Source: Rapana venosa (taxonomy: Eukaryota; Mollusca; Gastropoda; Neogastropoda; Muricidae). Taken from it: 64,000 nucleotides of DNA. The stretch's first letter is position 1. Every line of letters begins with the position of its first letter. The notes under the pieces are model-generated. The model saw nothing but the letters and a program-made list of their open reading frames with translations. It ran no database searches and was not told where the DNA came from. Positions 24,283-34,826 of the stretch are shown one piece after another. The DNA is taken from assembly GCA_028751875.1 (NCBI GenBank), contig CM054145.1:2088476-2152475 (forward strand), in the 5' to 3' direction. Made by a program: the position numbers and the translations under genes.

Positions 24283-24505
24283 GTGTGTGTGTGTGTGCGT
24301 GTGAGTGTGAGTGAGTGAGTGAGTGAGTGTATGGAATAAGAGAAATACACAAACTATTTTCTTCATCTTTTCATTTTTCATGGTATATGGGGTTGTTGTT
24401 TGGTTTGGGTTGTTTTTTTGTTGTTGTTGTTGTTTTTTTTTGGGGGGGGGGGGGGGGTTGTTTGTATGGGGTTTTTTTTTTTTGGGGGGGGGTGGTTGGG
24501 GGGGT
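24238..24505. repeat. GT/GAGT microsatellite and G/T homopolymer blocks
   Basis: GT repeats with GAGT end units (24238-24330), then after 80 bp a block of T and G homopolymers (24413-24505). Confidence 0.9.
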
Positions 24506-24867
24506 TTTGTTTTTGTATTTGAACATGAGAGATTTGGGGAAATCCATGTTTAATATTCATTCCAGCCTCAAGTTTAATGCCAGAGGATCGTTTGGTACCT
24601 ACTTCATTTCTTCTCCATTTTCTATTACCTTTTTTGGTTTTGCTTCTGAAACCACTGATGACTTTTTCAGCTTTTTGTCAGCCCTCAGTGTGTATTATTG
24701 TGCGTCAGAATTTTGGTGATTTTTTTGCTTTTTGTTTTTCCTCAGCTAGAGCTCTGATGTTCACCAATGGCGATGTTTTGTGTGTGCATCAGTTTTCCCA
24801 CAGTTAGGTAGCCATATTCCAATTCAGGGATGATGTCTTAAAACACCCCCCCATTGTGCTTAGGTTT

Positions 24868-25128
24868 TTCATGATCTTTGTCATCTGTTCTACCAGCACA
24901 CAGTGGCCTGCTCTTTGGAAAGGCGGAACGGGTTTTAACACATGCACGAGATGTTCAGAAATGGGACCTCAGTTTATAATGTCATCCTCAGGACTTTTGG
25001 GGGAGTGGAGTCAGTCCTGATGCTAAGTCCAGGGGGAACAATCCCTCAAACAGGCGTCTTGGTGGTGGCTCCACCCTGAGTCGTCAGATCACCAGCTCAA
25101 CACTCTGTGACCACTAAGCTGTTCCCCT
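24868..25128 (-). mobile_element. SINE family A
   Basis: Minus-strand body and core (GACATTATAAACTGAGGTCC), the linker and a partial head that ends in AGCTTAGTGGTCACAGAG. It lies head-to-head with the plus-strand copy at 25205, about 80 bp away. Confidence 0.65.
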
Positions 25129-25204
25129 GAAAAATGTAGTTCAGGTTTTTTCTGTGTTGTGTTATGACAAACCTTTTTCTTTCCCAAAGTCACATTTATG
25201 TGGC

Positions 25205-25520
25205 AACTGGGGGATGGGATAGCCTGGTGGTCAGAGTGGTGTTGTGCTTGCAATCTCACAGCCTGGGTTCGATCCCAGGTTTGCGCTACAACTGAGATGC
25301 CCATTGACGAGGATTTTTCCCAGGAGTTAACATCAGTGCTGAGTCTTTTCCTCCAAAAAGTCCTTTGATGAAACTATAAACTGAGGTCTCATGTACGAGT
25401 TTTCCGCAGAACATCTTGTGCACGTTAAAACTTTCCGCCTTTCAGAAGAGTAGGCCATGGTGTGCCGGTAGGAACAGATGACAAACTTTAAGAAACGATG
25501 CGTGTGCACTGGTGTTGCGT
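25205..25520 (+). mobile_element. SINE family A, near full length
   Basis: Head GGGATAGCCTGGTGGTCAGA and box B GGTTCGATCCCAGG, linker GAGTTAACATCAGTGCTGAG, core ATGAAACTATAAACTGAGGT, body to about 25520. The 3' AATAAA-rich tail is missing. Confidence 0.8.
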
Positions 25521-25636
25521 TTAGACATCATCTCTGAAGTCAGAATGGCAGCTGCCTGAGTTGAGGACAGAAACAGTCACATGACCACAGTGCCACCACT
25601 GGTGAACCTCTGAGCTCTTGCTGAGGACAAAGAGGA

Positions 25637-26450
25637 ACCTGGTGTGTTCTCTGAACCTGGTGTGTTCTCCCTGAACCTGGTGTGTTCTCTGAACCTGGTG
25701 TGTTCTCTGAACCTGGTGTGTTCTCTGAACCAGGTGTGTTCCCTGAACCAGGTGTGTTCCCTGAACCTGGTGTGTTCTCCCTGAACCTGGTGTGTTCTCC
25801 CTGAACCTGGTGTGTTCTCTCTGAACCTGGTGTGTTCTCTCTGAACCAGGTGTGTTCTCTGAACCAGGTGTGTTCTCTCTGAACCTGGTGTGTTCTCTGA
25901 ACCAGGTGTGTTCTATGAACCAGGTGTGTTCTCTGAACCTGGTGCGTTCTCTCTGAACCTGGTGCGTTCTCTCTCTCTGAACCTGGTGTGTTCTCTCTCT
26001 GAACCTGGTGTGTTCTCTCTCTCTCTCTCTGAACCTGGTGTGTTCTCTCTCTCTGAACCTGGTGTGTTCTCTCTCTCCGAACCTGGTGTGTTCTCTCTCT
26101 CTCTGAACCTGGTGTGTTCTCTCTCTGAACCTGGTGTGTTCTCTCTGAACCCGGTGTGTTCTCTCTGAACCTGGTGTGTTCTCTCTCTGAACCCGGTGTG
26201 TTCTCTCTCTGAACCCGGTGTGTTCTCTCTCTGAACCCGGTGTGTTCTCTCTCTGAACCCGGTGTGTTCTCTCTCTGAACCTGGTGTGTTCTCTCTCTGA
26301 ACCTGGTGTGTTCTCTCTCTGAACCTGGTGTGTTCTCTGAACCTGGTGTGTTCTCTCTCTGAACCCGGTGTGTTCTCTCTCTCTGAACCTGGTGTGTTCT
26401 CTCTCTCTGAACCTGGTGTGTTCTCTGAACCTGGTGTGTTCTCTCTGCCC
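25637..26450. repeat. GAACCTGGTGTGTTCTCT minisatellite
   Basis: About 40 copies of an 18-bp core (GAACCTGGTGTGTTCTCT) with 0-8 extra CT pairs per unit, giving lengths of 18-28 bp. Variants carry CCAGG or CCCGG at one position. Two minus-strand frames stay open for more than 300 codons only because the unit has no stop; I do not treat this as a gene. Confidence 0.95.
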
Positions 26451-26459
26451 TCCAGAGTG

Positions 26460-26948
26460 CAGGCAAAGGCGTCCGTGTATTGTGTGTCCTCTTTGAAGAA
26501 GCATTAGCAGCAAGGTGTGATCAAGTAAACAACGCTGAAACAGAACGACCTTCTTTCCAGCAGTTTGTAAGTCATCTTCAACATTTGCCAACTCCATGGC
26601 AGGCTTTCAGTTGGCTGGAACCAGGGAGAACCAAGACACATATAGCATACCAACTGATGTGTCTGTGTGTGTGAGAGAGACCCCATGTACTAATGTATAC
26701 ATGCCTTGTGTCTGTGCATGCCTGTGTGCACATGAAGTGTGTGTGTCCCTGACTGTGGTAGGGTGTTGGGGATGGTTTGGTATGGAAGGGAAATGCTGTG
26801 GTGTGTTGTAGATGGTTCAGGTTCAGGAGGGGGAAGGCTATAGTGTGCTTAGTCTTGTGTCAGGAGGAGACAGAGTGGTGGTTATTGTACTCTACTGTAT
26901 TGTCTTGTTCTGTATTGTACTGTACTCTATTTTATTGTCTTGATCTGT
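26460..26948. other. No gene seen
   Basis: Unique sequence, then a TGTATTGTACTGTACTC-type pyrimidine-rich patch (26885-26948). No coding signal. Confidence 0.5.
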
Positions 26949-26949
26949 A

Positions 26950-27398
26950 TTGTATTCCCCCGTGGGACTCCCGGGGTATGCTTGCAAAGCGAGCATTGCA
27001 AGAATAGGATCCCTGCCCTCCAACCAGGCATGTCGTAAGAGGCGACTAAGGTGGAACCCTTCCTCCAGGTTGGGGGTTGGGCACAGGGCTAACAACCCTG
27101 TCCCGTAAAAGAAGAGAAGTTACGGAAACAGCAACAGAGAAAACTTCTACGTTTGCATGCGAAGGACCTCCCGGGTCCAGTAGGCCAAAGCTGAGAGGAC
27201 GCTACCAGCAGGATAAGGGAGGAAGGAGAAAGAAAGGAAGACCAAAAGCAACGTGGAGGAGGAGGACTGCAGAAAGTGAGATGAAGGCCATGCAGCACTC
27301 TTGGGGATCAGTGACTAGGTTGGCCCAGGATAGGCAGGAGTGGAAGCGCTTTGTTGCTGCCCTACACACCACTGGGCGTAATGGTTGATGATGATTAA
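26950..27398 (+). mobile_element. Internally deleted RTE-type LINE (non-autonomous)
   Basis: The left part holds a conserved leader (CCCCCGTGGGACTCCCGGGG, CTGCCCTCCAACCAGGCATG, CGACTAAGGTGGAACCC). The right part encodes a LINE C-terminus: R-R-K-K-G-R-P-K-A-T-W, then R-L-A-Q-D-R-Q-E-W-K-R-F-V-A-A-L-H, with a stop near 27386 and a TGATGATGATT tail. Endonuclease and reverse transcriptase are absent. The same leader/tail combination recurs at 50530-50967, so it is a mobile non-autonomous family that would need a parent LINE. Confidence 0.7.
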
Positions 27399-27699
27399 TG
27401 TGTATATTTGTCACACAGGTTTATTCTGAGATTAAGAAATGTTACAAGGTGACGGCCCTGATATGGCCTCTATGGTCAGCAGGGCAGTAAAGAACAAGAC
27501 TGGACTGGACCTTCTGTCAGGAAGCCAGAGGTTGTGGGTTCATCTCATCCAAAAGACTAGCATCCAGACCACCACGTGTGGTCTGGTGGATGAACAGTTT
27601 CAGTTCATAGGTTGTCATATATATATATAATGGTTTTTATTGTGTGGGCTGGTAACAAGTGTCGTATCATAGTTTTATTTCAGAAAGGGGTTTACTTTA

Positions 27700-27925
27700 T
27701 TCATATATTCTTTTTTTTTTATCTCCAGGATAATGGAATGAGCACTCATGTGCTTTTTTTCATCCAGTCCCCGTGTGTATGCAGTTTTGCAAATTTTGTC
27801 ATCTGTTCCCACCGGCTCACAATGGCCTACTCTTCCAAAAAGCGGAACAGGTTTTAACGTGTGCACAAGATGTTCTGCATGCGTTTGCACACGGAACCTC
27901 GGTTTATAGTCTCATCCGAAGAGGT
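27700..27925 (-). mobile_element. SINE family A, head missing
   Basis: Minus-strand core (ATGAGACTATAAACCGAGG), body and tail (AATGGAATGAGCACTCATGT on plus). It ends just right of the core. Confidence 0.8.
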
Positions 27926-27964
27926 GGGGAGGGGGGAGGTGTTGAAAAACTGGGATGTTAGGGA

Positions 27965-28321
27965 TGGCTTTTATTTTGTTGATAGTGTGGAGTAGGGAGG
28001 TATTGCTTTTATTTTGTTCATAGTGTGGGGTAGGGAGGTATTGGTGATGGCTTTTATGTTGTTCATAGTGTGGGGTAGGGAGGTATTGGTGATGGCTTTT
28101 ATGTTGTTCATAGTGTGGGGTAGGGAGGTATTGGTGATGGCTTTTATGTTGTTCATAGTGTGGGGTAGGGAGGTATTGGTGATGGCTTTTATGTTGTTCA
28201 TAGTGTGGGGTAGGGAGGTATTGCTGATGGCTTTTATGTTGTTCATAGTGTGGGGTAGGGAGGTATTGCTGATGGCTTTTATGTTGTTCATAGTGTGGGG
28301 TAGGGAGGTATTGCTGATGGT
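27965..28321. repeat. 45-bp minisatellite
   Basis: About eight copies of GATGGCTTTTATGTTGTTCA plus TAGTGTGGGGTAGGGAGG plus TATTGGT or TATTGCT. The unit length is a multiple of three, so both strands show 15-residue periodic frames (M-A-F-M-L-F-I-V-W-G-R-E-V-L on plus). I consider these repeat shadows. Confidence 0.95.
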
Positions 28322-28634
28322 TTACACGAGGCAGTTGATAATGCGTGATGTTCTAGATGGTTTTGCTTCAGGGGTGTTTGCGGACTTATTAAGATAGCTT
28401 TAGTTTGGAATAGTGGTCACACAACTAGTTTGTATTATTTTAAAATAGCTTTAGTTTGGGATGGTGGTGTTAGTTATAGTTTTTATTCGGGGAGGTAGTT
28501 GTGCAGTTTTGGGTGGTGCTGGTGATTGTAGTTTTTACTTTTCCCGTGAGGTGGTTGTGGTATCATTTCCAGGGTGGGGGTATGGTTATAGTGTCGTATA
28601 CTTGGTTTTCTTCCAAGGAGGGTGTTTATCATGT

Positions 28635-28720
28635 AATAATAAAATAATGATGATGATGATGTATGGAATTTATGTAACACTGAAGCAAACATATTGAAGC
28701 GCTTGCATTCAAATCATTTA
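28635..28720 (-). mobile_element. CR1/L2-like LINE 3' tail fragment
   Basis: AATAATGATGATGATGATG followed by TATGGAATTTATGTAACACT and GAAGCGCTTGCATTC, the shared LINE terminus in minus orientation. Only about 85 bp remain. Confidence 0.6.
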
Positions 28721-29015
28721 CATGTATGCAACCATCCACAAATATTAGGATCAGCAGGTGTCAAATTTATTCTCACACACACACATAGTTTGTATGACGT
28801 TTTATTTTGAAAGGTGGTTATAGTGTTGTTATGGATAGCATTGGTTTCAGGTTGTGATGGTTGTAGTGTATTACATGCATGGTTAATTTTGGGGCAGGGG
28901 GCTTGTTTCTAGTATGTTACAGATGGTTCTAAACAGTGTGGTAGATAAATGGTTTTCTGGGGGGGGGGGGTGGGGGGGTATTGTAGGTGGTTTTATTTAA
29001 GGCAGTGTGGAAGTT

Positions 29016-30040
29016 GATCAGAGTCATCAAACAGCTGTACAGCGAGGCCACCAGTGCAGTGTACTACAACAACAACATTGGAGAATGGTTCCGAACAACA
29101 GTTGGAGTAAGGCAGGGCTGTCTACTCTCACCCACTCTTTTCAACATCTTCCTTGAGAGAATCATGGCTGATGCACTGGAACATCATGAAGGATCAGTCA
29201 GCATTGGTGGCAGAACGATCACAAACCTCCGCTTCGCAGATGACATTGATGGAATAGCAGGATCAGAAAAAGAGCTTGCCAGCCTAACAGAACACTTGGA
29301 TAAGGCCTCCAAAACATATGGCATGGAAATCAGTGCAGAGAAGACCAAACTGATGACTAATAACACCAACGGCATTAGCACTGATATCAGGGTTAATGAC
29401 CAGAAGCTGGAAACAGTTCAAAGCTTCAAGTACCTGGGAGCCATTGTATCCGACCAGGGATCCAAGCCAGAAGTAGTATGCAGGACTGCACAGACAATAA
29501 CAGCTTTGTCAAAACTAAACACCATCTGGAGAGATAAAAATATCACTTATCTCCAAGATCAGACTAATGCGCTCCCTTGTCATATCCATATTTCTGTATG
29601 CCTGTGAATCATGGACCCTGACTGCAGATTTGGAGAGAAGAGTACAGGCGGTGGAGATGAGATGCTTTCGGAGACTCCTTGGCATCTCCTACAAAGACCA
29701 CATAAGCAACGAAAGCGTGCATAACAGAATCCAGCAAACCATTGGACCCTATGAGAACCTTCTAACGATCGTGAAAAAGCGTAAACTTAAGTGGTATGGG
29801 CATGTCACAAGATCCCAAGGAATTACAAAGACAGTTTTGCAAGGCACTGTCCAAGGAGGAAGAAGAAGAGGCAGACCAAGGAAGAGCTGGGAGGATAACA
29901 TCAGTGAATGGACAGGCCTAGAACTCAACAAAACCCTGAGAAAGGCAGAACAGAGAGAAGAATGGAGGGAACTGGTTGCTGAGTCTTTGAGGGTGCCCCC
30001 ACGGTCGTCAGACTACGGGAGAGATAGATAGATAGATAGA
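29016..30040 (+). mobile_element. 5'-truncated RTE (CFDP2-like) LINE, reverse transcriptase to 3' end
   Basis: Starts mid-reverse transcriptase (L-I-R-V-I-K-Q-L-Y), continues through G-V-R-Q-G-C-L-L-S-P-T-L-F, N-L-R-F-A-D-D-I-D-G (catalytic FADD box) and K-T-K-L-M, then F-K-Y-L-G-A-I-V. A 2-nt deletion near 29545, relative to the copy at 54247-57439, shifts the frame. The second frame then runs to 30031 with the G-R-R-R-G-R-P-R-K-S-W block. It ends in a GATA microsatellite, as the other copy does. A 7-bp GGAAGTT at 29009-29015 and 30041-30047 fits a target-site duplication. Confidence 0.85.
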
Positions 30041-30068
30041 GGAAGTTATAATGGTTTTCTTGATGTTG

Positions 30069-30172
30069 GGGGGGGGGGGGGGGGGGGGGGGGAGCTATTG
30101 TGTTAGAGATGGTTTTATTTCAGAGCTTTAATAATTTCAGAGGGTATGGTGGGGGGGGGGGGGGGGGAGTGG
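30069..30172. repeat. Poly(G) runs
   Basis: Two G homopolymers (about 24 and 20 bases) around a satellite phrase. Confidence 0.85.
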
Positions 30173-30789
30173 GGAGGAATGGGAGCTTATAATGTTGTAC
30201 ATCATTTCCAGGTGGGGGTTGGTTTAGAGTACTTCAGGTTGGTGGTGAGAGCTCGCTGCTGTCTTTTCCATTATAGAGAGAAGTAGTATATGTTTTTGTG
30301 GAGTGGTTTATTATTTTTTTAGATAAGTGTTTATTTTTTATGTCTTTTTATTTCTGGAATAATGCAATAGATGAGGGGTTTTTTCAGGCATGGTGGTGGT
30401 TATAGCTTATCGATTGTTGAAGGGTGTGGTTGTTAGTGTGCGTGTGTAGTAAATGCTAGAGTCAACAACACTGTAGTGTTTGAGATGGTGATGTAGGCTG
30501 GGTAGTTTGACGGCTTTGTTGCGGGGGCATGGAGGCTGGGATGTGCTTCAGAGTGGTGTGGTGGTAGTTTACATTTCTCATACATAATTTGTTTGTTTAA
30601 CTTCTGTTTGTTTTTTGGGTTGCTTTTTTTCTTTTTTAGTATAATAGATACGTGTTTTTGGTTGTTGTCATTATTCATATTATATGGTTATATTGGTGGT
30701 GATTCTAGGTGACATTATTTCTGGGTAAAAGTTCAAGAGGGATGTATTTAGAGATGGGGATAATTATCAGCAGGTTTCTCTCCTGGATG

Positions 30790-30985
30790 TGTAGCAGAAA
30801 TACAGTGGTAAAGTAAGGTAGAGGTGTCCCATAACCTGTGTGGTCGTAGGGGAGCGAGGACCTCACTTCTCTAGGGGACAGCATATTGAGGGCGGCGCCC
30901 ATCTCCTCTCCCTCGCTGCTTTACCTTGGCTGGGGGGTGGGGGTAGCGAGTGCTCCAACCACTGAGCTATCCCGTCCCTGGAGAT
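30790..30985 (-). mobile_element. SINE family B, truncated
   Basis: Minus strand: GACGGGATAGCTCAGTGGTT head next to 30978, then GGTAAAGCAGCGAGGGAGAG and GGCGCCGCCCTCAATATGCT. The middle of the element is missing compared with 35792-36020. Confidence 0.7.
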
Positions 30986-31254
30986 AGTGGTATAGCATGA
31001 TTTTTCATCTTTGGTGGTGGTGTGTGTGGCGGGTGGGGGGGGGGTTACGTAGTATTAGCTGGTTTTATTTCAGGGGTGGTGGAGGTTGTAGTGTGACAGA
31101 CATAAGTTTCTGATTGTGGGGGTAGTAGCGTTTCATTACAGACAGGATTGTTGTTTGTTATTATTGTTGGTTGGTTTGGGGGGTAAGGGGAGAGGTAGTG
31201 TATATTTTCGTGGATTTTTTTTTAGGTAGGTGTGTTTATTTTTTATTCCATTTC

Positions 31255-31460
31255 ATTCTTTTTTTTCTTTTGAGGATAATAGAATAAGCACTTGTGTGCT
31301 TTTTTACGTTCAGTTTATGCAGTTTTGTAAATTCTCATTTGTTTCCACTGGCACACAGTGGCCTACTCTTCTGAAAAGCAGAACATGTTAGCAGGATGTG
31401 TTCAAGATGTTCTGCATGCATTTGCACATGGGACCTCAGTTTATAGTCTCACCCAAAGGA
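31255..31460 (-). mobile_element. SINE family A, head missing
   Basis: Plus-strand reading shows the reverse complement of tail, body and core (GGGACCTCAGTTTATAGTCT near 31430). It abuts the 40-bp minisatellite. Confidence 0.75.
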
Positions 31461-31464
31461 CATG

Positions 31465-31815
31465 TTTGTGAGATATAAGGTGTTATAGATTGTTATAAGG
31501 TATGTTTGTGAGATATGAGGTGTTATAGATTGTTATAAGGTATGTTTGTGAGATATAAGGTGTTATAGATTGTTATAAGGTATGTTTGTGTGATATGAGG
31601 TGTTATAAGGTATGTTTGTGAGATATAAGGTGTTATAGATTGTTATACGGTATGTTTGTGAGATATAAGGTGTTATAGATTGTTATACGGTATGTTTGTG
31701 AGATATAAGGTGTTATAGATTGTTATAAGGTATGTTTGTGAGATATAAGGCGTTATAGATTGTTAGAAGGTTCGTTTGTGAGATATAAGGTATTATAGTT
31801 TGTTATAAGGTATAG
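31465..31815. repeat. 40-bp minisatellite
   Basis: About nine copies of GTATGTTTGTGAGATATAAG plus GTGTTATAGATTGTTATAAG, one copy shortened. It starts at the SINE core end. Confidence 0.95.
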
Positions 31816-32700
31816 TGGTGTTTAGATGGTTTCTTATTAGGGATGATGGTGGTGGTGATTCTAGGTGACATTATTTCTGGGTAAAAGTTCAAGATGGATG
31901 TGTTCAGAGATGGGGATTATAGATAGCAGGTTTCTTTCCTGGAGGTGGTGATGTGTGTCTCTGGAAAAGAGAGGGGGGGTGCAGTGTTAGTGATGGGTTT
32001 ATTTTGGGAGAAGGTGGTAATAATGTTAATATAACTAGGAAGGGTGTGGTAGCTGTAATATGGTAAAGTTTTGTTTTTATAAGTAATTGTGAGTGGGGTG
32101 CTAGCTACATTGTTTGGTTGCAGGGGAGGATTTATATTGTTTCACATATTGTTTTTGAGGGTACAGTTATGGAGTTTGGTTTGAGGTGAGGTTTTTTGTT
32201 GTTGTAGTTAAGGGGATAGTGGTGATAGTGTGTTGCTGACAGCTTTAGTTTCAGGGGTAGGGTCACCAAGTGTGGAGGCCTGGTGTTGTTTCAGGGGCTG
32301 GTTGATGCAGTGGCTTTTGTTCAGGGTGACTGTAGGTTTTTCTCCATGTGGGCAGTGACTTTGTTTTAGATGGCTTTGCTTTGGATTGTGGTAGCATTTT
32401 ATTTGTAATGATGGTTTGTATTTTGTGATATTTTTTTAGGGGGGGAGGAGAGAGTGGTAAGGGTGGTTATATGTTATTATTGGTTTTTCATTCTGTGGAG
32501 GTTGTGATAGTTTATTATGACTGCATTATTTCAGGGATGTGGGGGTGGTTGTTGGGTATTTTAGGCAGTTTTATTTTGGGGGTGAAGGTGTAGAACAGAT
32601 TTTTTTTTTTTTAAAGAAAAAGAGGTAAAATTATAGATAGTTTTATTTGTGGGTGGGTTGTGGTGGTGGCTACAGAGCATTTGTCACGTGCAGCCCATTC

Positions 32701-33007
32701 CCCTGTAGTTGTTGTCCCTGCCATGATGTGTCCATGTTGTGGGTGTAGTGCTAAGAAATGTGCACAGGCATACGTCTGTCACACCCCGCCAACACACTGA
32801 ACCAGAAACTACCATTTTAGGGCCAAAGTTACATTCATTTATTCAACTTCACATACAGAACAGAGTTTTCCGAAGATTCTGTATAAGATGTGTATTTTCC
32901 TTTCTGGGTCATCCACCACTTTGCCTTTCAGCACCAACTCCCAGACCTGAAGAAGAAGAAAACAACAACAGTCACTCCGGTATGTGATGGATGCTAGCCA
33001 ACATGTG
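32701..33007. other. No gene seen
   Basis: Unique sequence between the satellite field and the inverted-repeat block. No coding block recognised. Confidence 0.45.
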
Positions 33008-33584
33008 CAGCAGGACACCACCTACTACTAAGTAAGCCTCCTACTGACGACTGTAACAAACTGCTCAGTTGCAGGCCCACCAAGAGTAGTGACCCCCACT
33101 GTGAACCTCCAACCCTGAAGGCTTTGACTCTCCACAGGCACAGAAGTGTGTGGAGAAACCGTCATCAGAGCAACTGGGGCCACTGAAGGTGAGACAGTTT
33201 CCTTTTATTGCATGATGATCAGTGGTGATAATGTAATAAGGATGACGTAATGATGCTGCTGTGGAAGTGCTTGTGCTCTGAGACTATTTGACAGGGTTGT
33301 ACTCCACGCTTACTATCATAATATATCCCGGCGCCAACCGGGTCTGAGAGATAAGACACCTGCAGTGTTGGTCAGGTAATTAGAGCAACACTCTAAAACT
33401 TGGATCCATAAAGTGGATGCAGCTCGACTGTGTGGTCCCAGTCTTCCCACTGAGCCCACAGCACACTCGCTCTGGGTAGGAGCCAGCTGGAGTATGCAAA
33501 AATCTCTACGGCTGTGGGATTTGAACCCATGACCTTGCAGCCAGACCCCCAACAGCTAACCAACCACTGCACCAAGACGACTGG
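33008..33584 (+). repeat. Inverted-repeat unit, forward copy 1 (partial)
   Basis: This arm pairs with the reverse copy at 33634-34200. Shared landmarks in order are CAGGACACCACC, TGTGAACCTCCAACCC, CACAGAAGTGT, GATGATCAGTGGTGAT, GACAGGGTTGTACTC, TATCATAATATATCC, CTTGGATCCATAAAGTGGAT, TAGGAGCCAGCTGGAGTATG and GGGATTTGAACCCATGACC. The inner end has a tRNA-like box B in minus orientation, so a SINE-like head faces the centre. Arms differ by scattered substitutions and indels. Confidence 0.85.
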
Positions 33585-33633
33585 CAGCTGACAGTTCCGA
33601 TATCACTCAGTGTGACGGATGTTGTTAGACTGA

Positions 33634-34424
33634 CCAGCTGTCGTGGTGCAGTGGGGGTGCGTTGGCTTTTTGGCTGCAAGGTCATGGGTTCAAATCCCAT
33701 AAGAGTTCCAGGGATTTTTGCATACTCCAGCTGGCTCCTACCCAGAGTGAGAGTGCTGTGGGCTCAGTGGGAAGACTGGGACCACAGTCGAGCTGCATCC
33801 ACTTTATGGATCCAAGTTTGAGAGAGTTAATCAAATTACCTGATCAACACTGCAGGTGTCTGTACCTCTCAGTCCTGATTGACGGCAGGATATATTATGA
33901 TAGGAAGTGTAGAGAGTACAACCCTGTCACGTAGTCTCAAAGCATAAGCACTTCCATAGCAGCAGCATCACTACGTCATCCTCATCACCACTGATCATCC
34001 TGCACTAAAGGAAACCGTCTCTGGTCTCATGGTGACCCCACTTTTGGTTTCTCCATACACTTCTGTGGCTGTGGTGAGTATCAAAGCTTTTGGGGTTGGA
34101 GGTTCACAGGAGAAGGGTTTTGGATGCTGTGGTGGTCACACTCGGTCTGGTTCAGCAACCGAGCTATAAGGGGCATAGTAGTAGTAGGAGGTGGTGGTGT
34201 CCCTGCATACGGTAGCTCAGAACAGGCGCCACTGGACACCATCCCCCAGAGTGAAGTACCCAGCAGCAGGGCAGGGCCTCTCTCCATGGAGGCCTCACAC
34301 CAACAGGCTTCCTGTCTGTTTCTGACCCTGAGGATGTGGCCTGAGGAGCCTGGGTGTGGCTGTGCTGCTGGTGCAGGGATAAACAGGACAGGACAGGACA
34401 GGCACATCACAGAAGAGGAGACTG
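33634..34424 (-). repeat. Inverted-repeat unit, reverse copy (longest)
   Basis: 33634-34200 is the reverse complement of forward copy 1. 34076-34424 is the reverse complement of forward copy 2. The inner 5' end has CTGTCGTGGTGCAGTGG and GGTTCAAATCCCAT, box A/B-like. The spacer from copy 1 is 49 bp (33585-33633). The 3' end carries AGGACAGGACAGGACAGG and the CACATCACAGAAGAGGAG hairpin arm. Confidence 0.85.
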
Positions 34425-34442
34425 AGAAAATGCTTTTTCCTG

Positions 34443-34826
34443 CAGTCTCCTCCTCTGTGATGTGCCTGTCCTGTCCTGCTGTTGCCCTGCACCAGCAGCA
34501 CAGCCACACCCAGGCTCCTCAGGTCCCCCCATCCTCACCTCAGGGTCAGAAACAGACAGGAAGCCTGTCGGTGTGAGGCCTCTGTGGGGCCAAGGGAGGC
34601 CCTGCCCTGCTGCTGGGTACTTCACTCTGGGGGATGGTGTCCAGTGGTGCCTGTTCCGAGCTACCATATGCAGGACACCTCCTACTTAGCCTAAGCCCCC
34701 CCCCACTACCAACAACAGCAATAGCTTAACTGCAGAACCAGGCCAAGGGTAGACCATCACAACATTCCTCCATGACTTCCTCCTGTAAACTTTCAAACCC
34801 AAAAAGCTTTGACACAAACTCACCAC
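34443..34826 (+). repeat. Inverted-repeat unit, forward copy 2 (partial)
   Basis: Mirror of 34076-34424 across an 18-nt loop (34425-34442). Landmarks in order: CTCCTCCTCTGTGATGTG, CACCAGCAGCACAGCCACAC, GGGTACTTCACTCTGGGGGA, GAGCTACCATATGCAGGACA, and then the start of the copy-1 arm (CTTTCAAACCCAAAAAGCTT, CTCACCACAG). It is cut at 34826 by a minus-strand family-B SINE. Confidence 0.85.

Larger units (their letters stand above)
28322..32700. repeat. Diverged satellite field (GGTTTTATTTCAGGG phrases)
   Basis: Irregularly spaced relatives of the 45-bp unit recur: phrases like GATGGTTTTATTTCAGGGG followed by GGTGGTNRTTATAGTGT (near 28360, 28445, 28910, 28985, 30110, 31055, 31985, 32225, 32370, 32565, 32635). 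LINE, SINE and minisatellite insertions interrupt it. A roughly 90-bp segment at 30690-30780 is repeated at 31850-31940. No gene is seen. Confidence 0.5.

Noticed and set aside
25521..26597. 358-codon minus-strand frame of a periodic peptide
   Set aside because: The frame is generated by a stop-free minisatellite with 2-bp length steps; the periodic peptide changes phase repeatedly and has no conserved flanks.
26950..27400. Host gene encoding a basic Arg/Lys-rich protein
   Set aside because: The peptide matches the C-terminal end of RTE-type LINE proteins, and a second copy at 50530 is flanked by a target-site duplication.
27971..28397. 15-residue periodic membrane-like peptide on the plus strand
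   Set aside because: The 45-bp repeat is a multiple of three and open on both strands; the same phrases decay in the flanking satellite without frame conservation.
33008..34826. Classical terminal-inverted-repeat transposon
   Set aside because: No loop-borne transposase, no target duplication at the outer ends, and three alternating arms rather than two, so a simple TIR element does not describe it.
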